Shown: positions 6,324 to 10,205 of the stretch, piece after piece
How positions within the stretch are numbered: the stretch's first letter is position 1
Layout: each line of letters opens with the position of its first letter
Source of the DNA: CBFGTV01 sp965652145
GTDB lineage: Bacteria > Bacillota > Clostridia > Peptostreptococcales > Natronincolaceae
Direction of reading: 5' to 3'
DNA length: 10,205 bases
Assembly (NCBI GenBank): GCA_965652145.1
Contig: CBFGTV010000100.1
Location: forward strand, 1-10,205
The notes under the pieces: model-generated
Told to the model about the DNA's origin: nothing
Seen by the model: the letters and a program-made list of their open reading frames with translations, nothing else
Database searches by the model: none
Position numbers and translations under genes: made by a program

Positions 6324-7508
6324 ATGTTTAAAATTAATGAAAGAATTACTTGGGTGGGAAAAATAGACTGGGAGCTTAAAACCTTTCATGGAGAAGAATA
6401 TTCAACCCATAGAGGATCCTCCTACAATTCATACTTGATTCAGGATAAAAAGGTAGCTTTAATCGATACCGTCTGGAAGCCCTTTGACGACGAGTTTGTG
6501 GCAAATCTCAAAAAAGTAATTGATTTAAAGAAAATTGATTACATCATTGCAAACCATGCCGAAATAGATCACAGTGGTGGGTTGCCGGAATTGATGAAAG
6601 AAATACCTGATACTCCCATTTATTGTACAGCCAACGGAATTAAATCATTAAAGGGGCATTTTCATCAGGATTGGAATTTTGTTGAGATTAAGACAGGCGA
6701 CACCCTGGACCTGGGTGAAGGAAAGCTTGTTTTTATTGAGGCGCCGATGCTGCATTGGCCGGACAGTATGTTTGAATATTATACCAAAGACGAGATACTA
6801 TTCAGCAATGATGCCTTTGGTCAGCACTATGCCTCTGAGTTAATGTATAATGACCTGGTAGATCAGGCAGAGCTTTATCAAGAGGCGATTAAGTACTATG
6901 CCAATATTTTGACACCCTTCAGCCCACTGGTAGTTAAGAAAATTAAAGAAGTACTGGATTTCAATGTGCCAGTAAGCATGATTTGTCCAGCACATGGTGT
7001 TATTTGGAGGGATCATCCAACTCAAATTGTAGAGCAATATCTCAAGTGGGCCCAGAATTATCAGGAGCATCAAGTTACATTGATTTATGATACCATGTGG
7101 GATGCCACTAAACGAATGGCTGAAGCCATTGCAGAAGGAATTAAGTCAGTGGACCCAACCCTCAACATTAAGCTTTTCAATGTTGCAAAGGCAGATAAAA
7201 ATGATGTAATCGCTGAAGTCTTTAAGGCAAAGCTAGTTGTAGCAGGCTCTTCTACTATTAATAACGGTATTCTTTCAGCTATGGCAGCTATGCTTGAAAT
7301 AATGAAGGGGCTTCGATTTAAAAATAAACAAGCGGCTGGATTCGGCAGCTATGGCTGGAGCGGTGAATCTCCTAAAATCATGACTAAAGCCCTTAAGGAA
7401 TGTGGGTTTAACGTTACTGAGGAGGGCCTCGGTGCATTATGGCAGCCCGATGAAGGAGCCCTGGAGCAATGCAGAGCCTATGGAGTTAAGCTGGCAGAAA
7501 GACTATAA
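6324..7508 (+). CDS. fprA: Flavodiiron protein (A-type), O2/NO reductase
   Basis: A 394-residue class A flavodiiron protein, which reduces O2 to water and/or NO to N2O in the anaerobe's cytoplasm using electrons from a rubredoxin or similar carrier. The N-terminal metallo-beta-lactamase-like domain (1-250) has all di-iron ligands: HAEIDH (His78, Glu80, Asp82, His83), His144 in MLHWPD, Asp163 in SNDAFG, and His224 in CPAHG. The C-terminal flavodoxin domain (about 252-394) has the FMN phosphate loop YDTMWDATKRMA and the later SSTINNG and GSYGWSGES loops. Length and order are normal, without a fused rubredoxin or reductase domain, so the electron donor is encoded elsewhere. The ribosome site AAGGGG lies eight bases before the ATG. 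It is the second gene of the ric operon, ending at the strong terminator at 7540-7581. Confidence 0.96.
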   Translation: MFKINERITWVGKIDWELKTFHGEEYSTHRGSSYNSYLIQDKKVALIDTVWKPFDDEFVANLKKVIDLKKIDYIIANHAEIDHSGGLPELMKEIPDTPIYCTANGIKSLKGHFHQDWNFVEIKTGDTLDLGEGKLVFIEAPMLHWPDSMFEYYTKDEILFSNDAFGQHYASELMYNDLVDQAELYQEAIKYYANILTPFSPLVVKKIKEVLDFNVPVSMICPAHGVIWRDHPTQIVEQYLKWAQNYQEHQVTLIYDTMWDATKRMAEAIAEGIKSVDPTLNIKLFNVAKADKNDVIAEVFKAKLVVAGSSTINNGILSAMAAMLEIMKGLRFKNKQAAGFGSYGWSGESPKIMTKALKECGFNVTEEGLGALWQPDEGALEQCRAYGVKLAERL

Positions 7509-7539
7509 TGTATTTGGCCCTTTAACAATATATTTAAAG

Positions 7540-7581
7540 AAACGCTTCATTTGCAGTTGTCTTCTACAAATGAAGCGTTTT
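7540..7581. terminator. Strong bidirectional terminator after the flavodiiron gene
   Basis: AAACGCTTCATTTG (7540-7553) pairs perfectly over 14 bp with CAAATGAAGCGTTT (7567-7580) around a 13-base loop, with T-rich sequence after the stem on both strands. It lies between the convergent flavodiiron and DUF2512 genes and can end both transcripts. Confidence 0.9.
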
Positions 7582-7608
7582 ACTTTGACGGATAAATGTC
7601 TTTGTTTT

Positions 7609-7971
7609 TTATTTTTCCCTTGGTGCCACTGTGTCTGACTTAAGCAAATAATTATGGAAGAAATATTCTACTACTGCCACCAGCACTCCGAAGATTACCA
7701 GGGTACGAAGGGTTGTATTGAAATTCCTAGTGAAATATGCTACTACGTAGGCCACCAAGGCAGCCATTACACCATCTCCAAGGGCCGCCACAACGTTTCC
7801 CATTTTAGGAAGAACAACTAGGTCACCTAAAAGATAATTTAGAACGGTTCCTAATATAGCTACCAGTAGAATCCACATAAACGGATTTCTGTCCATATAG
7901 CCTAAAGTAAGCCAAGCTGCCACAAAGGTCATAGCAAACTTTACTAATAGAGCAGTTGTTGTATTACTCAT
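7609..7971 (-). CDS. DUF2512 (YndM-like) membrane protein
   Basis: A 120-residue integral membrane protein of the DUF2512 family found in endospore formers (Bacillus YndM is a member). There are four hydrophobic segments at about 8-25, 31-53, 60-81 and 88-106, with the conserved-looking blocks KFAMTFVAAWLTLGYM, NPFMWILLVAILGTVLNYLLG and GNVVAALGDGVMAALVAYV. The molecular function is unknown. The start follows GGAGGTG five bases upstream. It lies 15 bp downstream of the DUF3231 gene and is probably co-transcribed with it, which points to a spore-related role by association. Confidence 0.9.
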   Translation of the reverse strand: MSNTTTALLVKFAMTFVAAWLTLGYMDRNPFMWILLVAILGTVLNYLLGDLVVLPKMGNVVAALGDGVMAALVAYVVAYFTRNFNTTLRTLVIFGVLVAVVEYFFHNYLLKSDTVAPREK

Positions 7972-7986
7972 TTTTTCACCTCCTTA

Positions 7987-8492
7987 CTAATGACTTGGGT
8001 TGTGAAGCGGAGGTAAGATCAGCCAACCCTTTTCTTTTTGTAATTTTAGCAGCATATTACCGTATTGAGCCTTCTTCATATGGAATTGACCAAACATCAT
8101 ACCAATATCTTCTCGGGTTGCCATACCCATTATGCTACTACAGGAAACTAAACCGGCAGAAATATGCTTGGCTGTGGCTGCTGCAATTTCTGGGTCCATT
8201 ACCCTTGCACCAACCGGTATATCCTCTAGGTTGGCCACAGGACGCTCTGGAGGGGCTGGTGGAAGTGCAATACCATTAACCTTTAGTAGGTCTTCAATCT
8301 GTTGAATTTCTGGTTTAACTACATTATCGTTTAAATCCTCAAGAAATTTCTTCAGTTCCTTATCACCTGTGTGATTAATCATAACCTGATGATTCACTAG
8401 GGCAGCCTGTGCCTCCATTAAATGACTCCAAACGCCAAACACCTCTCCATAATGCATTGGTTCATTTTTTGATTTCCTCCTAAAATACCCAT
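7987..8492 (-). CDS. DUF3231 (CotF-like) spore-associated protein with an apparent frameshift
   Basis: A DUF3231 protein, a ferritin-like helical family of spore formers often called spore coat protein. It shows NEPMHYGEVFGVW, NHTGDKELKKFL, PPERPVANLEDIPVGARVMD and GMMFGQFHMKKAQYG, ending KEKGWLILPPL. The best start is ATG 8492 (GAGGAGG at 8503-8509, ten bases upstream), giving MGILGGNQK. The main frame then needs one extra A in the A-run at 8465-8470 to continue as NEPMHYGEV. As sequenced (six A), the start frame stops after 24 codons. With seven A the product would be 168 residues, a normal family length. Alternatives are translation from ATG 8457 in the main frame (156 residues, ribosome site 18 bases away), ribosomal slippage on the A-run, or a sequencing error. 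It is the first gene of an operon with DUF2512 and diverges from the manganese catalase. Confidence 0.82.
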
Positions 8493-8511
8493 TGATTTCT
8501 TGCCTCCTCAA

Positions 8512-8632
8512 TTATTGTTAGATTTTAAACCTAGTATAACTCTGAGGAGCATAGATTATGTAAAAAATTTAATATAATCATGAATATTCTGGTGAATAAA
8601 TAGAAAACTAAATAAAAAAAGGAGATGAGCCA
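8512..8632. promoter_or_regulatory. Divergent regulatory region of the DUF3231 operon and manganese catalase
   Basis: This 121-bp AT-rich gap must hold both promoters. On the minus strand CATAATCT (8557-8550) fits the CATANNNT -10 of mother-cell sigma factors (SigE/SigK), but I find no convincing -35 at the right distance. On the plus strand no clear sigma-A pair is seen. Sporulation control is plausible from gene content, not proven here. Confidence 0.25.
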
Positions 8633-9310
8633 ATGTTTAAGCATGATAAAAACCTATTACATGAGGTTAGGGTTGATGCCCCTAATCCCAACTATGCGGC
8701 TATGATGCAGGAGCAACTGGGTGGGCCCCAAGGAGAATTAAAGGCTGCGCTTCAATATTTTTCTCAGAGCTTTCGTATCAAAGACCCGGAAATAAAGGAT
8801 TTATTTTTGGACATAGCAGCAGAGGAGCTAAGCCATATGGAAATGGTGGCCACAACCATTAATCTACTAAATGGACACGATCCCGATGCCAATATGGCAA
8901 CTGTAGGGAATATTGAAGCCCACGTTTTGACGGGTTTAAACCCTATGCTAAGTAATGCCTCCGGTCAATTGTGGACAGCTGCCTACATTAATGAAACAGG
9001 TGATTTAGCTGCCGACATACTCTCTAATATTGCTGCTGAACAAAGAGCTAAGGTGGTTTATGAATATCTATATCGCCAAATTAGCGATAAAGGTGTTAGA
9101 AATACCATTGACTTCCTATTAAATCGTGAAGAGGCTCATAATACTATGTTCAGAGAGGCCTTTAACAGAATTCAGGATACCGGCTCTTTAAAGGACTGGG
9201 GTATCACAAAGGATTCTAAGCTGTACTTCAATCTTTCAACCCCCGGCGGACAATATTTTGATCCCAGCAATGCACAGCCTCCAAGCTTTAATAATCCAAA
9301 TCCTCATTGA
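8633..9310 (+). CDS. Manganese catalase
   Basis: A 225-residue dimanganese catalase, which breaks down hydrogen peroxide without haem. The ferritin-like four-helix core has candidate Mn ligands Glu35 (GGPQGELKAALQY), Glu65 and His68 (AAEELSHME), Glu136 (NIAAEQRAK), and His169 (NREEAH), in the order known from the Lactobacillus plantarum enzyme. The C-terminal tail (about 195-225) is rich in Pro, Asn and Ser (YFNLSTPGGQYFDPSNAQPP), as in secreted or spore-coat catalases. CotJC, a coat protein of Bacillus, is a close relative but shorter. The start follows GGAGATGA with suitable spacing. It is transcribed alone, away from the DUF3231 operon, and ends at a hairpin terminator. Confidence 0.94.
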   Translation: MFKHDKNLLHEVRVDAPNPNYAAMMQEQLGGPQGELKAALQYFSQSFRIKDPEIKDLFLDIAAEELSHMEMVATTINLLNGHDPDANMATVGNIEAHVLTGLNPMLSNASGQLWTAAYINETGDLAADILSNIAAEQRAKVVYEYLYRQISDKGVRNTIDFLLNREEAHNTMFREAFNRIQDTGSLKDWGITKDSKLYFNLSTPGGQYFDPSNAQPPSFNNPNPH

Positions 9311-9328
9311 TTAATAGCATGCTATATG

Positions 9329-9359
9329 AAATACCCCTATTCAGGGGTATTTTATTTCC
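9329..9359 (+). terminator. Terminator of the manganese catalase gene
   Basis: AATACCCCT (9330-9338) pairs perfectly with AGGGGTATT (9343-9351) around the four-base loop ATTC, extendable by one A-T pair, followed by TTTATTT. Confidence 0.9.
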
Positions 9360-9404
9360 TTAGGTTTACTTAAATTAGCAAAGCGATGATAGTAACATTA
9401 AAAG

Positions 9405-9446
9405 AGCCCAGTTAAGTTGTTTTCCTTTCTTAACTGGACTTTTTTT
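9405..9446 (+). terminator. Second rho-independent terminator
   Basis: AGCCCAGTTAAG (9405-9416) pairs with CTTAACTGGACT (9429-9440) with one mismatch, followed by seven T (9440-9446). It lies about 50 bp after the catalase terminator with no gene between. It may be a backup for the catalase or the end of an unseen short RNA. Confidence 0.85.
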
Positions 9447-9522
9447 ATCAGCAGGCTATTTCAGTACTTCCTGAACATAGTACAATCTATTTTCTTCATA
9501 GGATAAAGTGGAGGTGTTTGGA

Positions 9523-9702
9523 ATGGGGCAAATTAATATCGTTATCTACCCTGGTGAAGAAGACCCAGGTAAGAATATGGCCAATGCAATTGCTGATTTA
9601 ATTCATATAAAGATTATGAGCCTTTCTGAAGAAAATCAGATTTCAACTTATCAAAATTTAATGAAATATTTAAAGACAAAACAGAAATTAGATAACAGCT
9701 AA
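9523..9702 (+). CDS. Small orphan protein, 59 residues
   Basis: A short protein that I do not recognise. It begins MGQINIVIYPGEEDPGKNMA and ends in a helical, lysine-rich stretch (NLMKYLKTKQKLDNS). The overall pattern is a beta strand, a Gly/Pro turn and two helices, with near-neutral charge. The ATG at 9523 is preferred because GGAGG (9510-9514) is eight bases upstream; the in-frame GTG at 9508 overlaps that ribosome site. It lies near the right end of the element, convergent with the SASP gene. Small orphan genes in serine-recombinase elements sometimes encode recombination directionality factors, but nothing in the residues shows this. Confidence 0.65.
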   Translation: MGQINIVIYPGEEDPGKNMANAIADLIHIKIMSLSEENQISTYQNLMKYLKTKQKLDNS

Positions 9703-9738
9703 AAGACTTAGGTAAATAAAATATTGTACAGGCTGACC

Positions 9739-9924
9739 TCATTTATTCTTGTTTTGGTCAATTAGCTGTTTTTCACCCATTTCAACCAATCTTCTGGTAA
9801 TTTGACCAGTATACCTTGAGGCCAGAGACCTTGGGTCATCAACGCCGAATTCCTGGGCAATTTCCATTTTAAACTCTTCAAGGGCCTGGCGTGCATTGGG
9901 AACAACCAGCTTTCTTTTAGGCAA
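9739..9924 (-). CDS. Alpha/beta-type small acid-soluble spore protein (variant)
   Basis: A 61-residue SASP, a DNA-binding protein made in the forespore that coats and protects spore DNA. Family marks are LVVPNARQALEEFKMEIAQEFGV (6-28), which holds the germination-protease site region (EIAQEFGV, 21-28), and ITRRLVEMGEKQL (42-54), the second DNA-contacting helix. It is unusual in that the linker normally ending GSVGGE before the second helix is reduced to SLASRYTGQ, so this is a divergent or minor SASP. The start is TTG with AAAGGAGGGG (9931-9940) six bases upstream. Its presence implies expression in the developing spore. The gene is alone, pointing away from attR. Confidence 0.88.
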   Translation of the reverse strand: MPKRKLVVPNARQALEEFKMEIAQEFGVDDPRSLASRYTGQITRRLVEMGEKQLIDQNKNK

Positions 9925-9959
9925 TAAAAACCCCTCCTTTATAAAAAAATCATTAAGTA

Positions 9960-9988
9960 TAGGGTATGTAAAAAATAAAAAAGTATCC
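9960..9988 (-). promoter_or_regulatory. Possible sporulation promoter of the SASP gene
   Basis: On the minus strand GGATA (9988-9984) is followed after 15 bp by CATACCCTA (9968-9960), which fits the CATANNNTA -10 of sporulation sigma factors. The -35 match and spacing are imperfect. SASP genes are normally under SigG, whose consensus is only partly met. Confidence 0.3.
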
Positions 9989-10049
9989 TTAGTGTAGAGG
10001 TATTTTTCTTAAGGCTTTGGTTTACAATTCATTTGTATATAAATCGAAA

Positions 10050-10078
10050 TTGAAAAAATCCATTAATGTTAGTATATA
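10050..10078 (+). promoter_or_regulatory. Outward-facing sigma-A-like promoter at the right end
   Basis: TTGAAA (10050-10055) and TATATA (10073-10078) have the ideal 17-bp spacing and point towards attR. No gene follows inside the element. In the integrated state the transcript would run antisense into the ABC gene. In an excised circle it would read across attP towards the VOC gene. The rest of 9941-10136 is AT-rich and shows no gene. Confidence 0.4.
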
Positions 10079-10129
10079 TGGTATCTGCAAACTAATGAGA
10101 TAGAAGATAATAAATATTAGAATAAAAGA

Positions 10130-10178
10130 GTAGTATTTAGCAATACATCACTTCTGCAATATCATGGGTTACCATGAT
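10130..10178. other. attR: attR, right attachment site of the element
   Basis: Element sequence on the left (half of attP) meets ABC-gene sequence on the right (half of attB) at CTTC (10151-10154), the same tetranucleotide as at 52-55. The inferred central dinucleotide is TC at 10153-10154. Outer limits are approximate. Confidence 0.7.
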
Positions 10179-10205
10179 GGCAGTCTTTTTTTCCTTTTTA
10201 ATAAT
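10137..10205 (-). pseudogene. ABC transporter ATPase, 5' part of the interrupted gene (partial)
   Basis: From the right window edge the minus strand reads IIKKEKKTAIMVTHDIAE, with the H-loop histidine of ABC ATPases in VTHD. It then crosses into element sequence and ends VMYC with TAA at 10137-10139. The integrated element therefore truncates the ATPase just after the H-loop, removing the C-terminal helices but leaving the upstream motifs (outside the window) with a short foreign tail. Excision would replace VMYC with AISMADRV and onward. The family is the nitrate/sulfonate/bicarbonate-type importer ATPases. Confidence 0.88.

Larger units (their letters stand above)
54..10153. mobile_element. 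10.1-kb serine-recombinase element inserted in an ABC transporter ATPase gene
   Basis: Both flanks are parts of one minus-strand reading frame. The part right of position 10151 reads TAIMVTHDIAE and the part left of position 55 reads EAISMADRVMVLSNRPAT. Removing about 10,099 bp between the two CTTC copies (52-55 and 10151-10154) restores the frame exactly and gives a typical ABC ATPase H-loop region. The insert encodes a large serine recombinase, which explains the integration. The remaining cargo is stress and sporulation-type genes. I see no capsid, tail, replication, relaxase or type IV secretion genes, so it is not an obvious prophage or conjugative element. The crossover position is inferred from the 4-bp shared sequence and from site symmetry. 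The name and exact boundaries are inference. Confidence 0.88.

Noticed and set aside
6840..7073. 77-codon minus-strand frame inside the flavodiiron gene
   Set aside because: Antisense shadow of a gene with all metal ligands conserved.
7402..7638. 78-codon plus-strand frame at the end of the flavodiiron gene
   Set aside because: Out-of-frame overlap that runs through the terminator hairpin.
7956..8279. 107-codon plus-strand frame
   Set aside because: Fully antisense to the DUF3231 gene, whose family match is clear; no ribosome site.
8493..8511. TTG at 8511 as start of the DUF3231 gene
   Set aside because: The TTG and following codons are the GAGGAGG ribosome site itself, and the added residues do not fit the family.
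1..10205. CRISPR array, tRNA, rRNA or tRNA-type integration site
   Set aside because: No regularly spaced direct repeats and no tRNA or rRNA sequence were seen; the insertion target is a protein gene.

Overview
The window looks like a piece of a low-GC, endospore-forming anaerobic Firmicute, most likely of class Clostridia. The reasons are the AT-rich sequence, strong GGAGG ribosome sites, GTG/TTG starts, an alpha/beta-type small acid-soluble spore protein (SASP), a DUF3231 coat-like protein, a DUF2512 membrane protein, and an NO/O2-scavenging pair (RIC plus flavodiiron protein). Genus cannot be decided from the sequence alone.

The main structural fact is that the two window ends are the two halves of one gene. 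On the minus strand, positions 10205-10137 encode a fragment ending TAIMVTHDIAEVMYC-stop, and positions 55-1 encode PEAISMADRVMVLSNRPAT. Joined at the shared tetranucleotide CTTC (52-55 and 10151-10154), they give an uninterrupted VTHDIAEAISMADRV stretch, the H-loop region of a nitrate/sulfonate-type ABC transporter ATPase. The ~10.1 kb in between is therefore an inserted element. It carries its own large serine recombinase (1958-3577), and both the rebuilt attB and attP show imperfect inverted symmetry around a TC dinucleotide.

Layout, left to right: attL and broken ABC gene 3' part (1-80); a VOC/PhnB-like protein (+, 214-624); a bidirectional terminator; a membrane-anchored alpha/beta hydrolase (-, 739-1725); the large serine recombinase (-, 1958-3577); a divergent, unrecognised membrane protein with two CxxC pairs (+, 3817-4728); a 155-bp imperfect palindrome resembling a MITE (4743-4897); a small lipoprotein (-, 4920-5294); a ric-flavodiiron operon (+, 5632-7508) ending in a strong bidirectional terminator; a DUF3231-DUF2512 operon (-, 8492-7609) whose first gene has an apparent one-base frameshift; a manganese catalase (+, 8633-9310); a 59-residue orphan protein (+, 9523-9702); a SASP (-, 9739-9924); about 200 bp of AT-rich non-coding DNA; and attR with the broken ABC gene 5' part (10137-10205).

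Taken together, the cargo is a stress and spore set: nitrosative and oxygen defence, peroxide removal, spore DNA protection and a coat-like protein. No phage structural, replication or conjugation genes are present. This is a compact recombinase-borne element inserted in a transporter gene, comparable in layout to skin-like intervening elements. Whether it is excised during sporulation is inference only.
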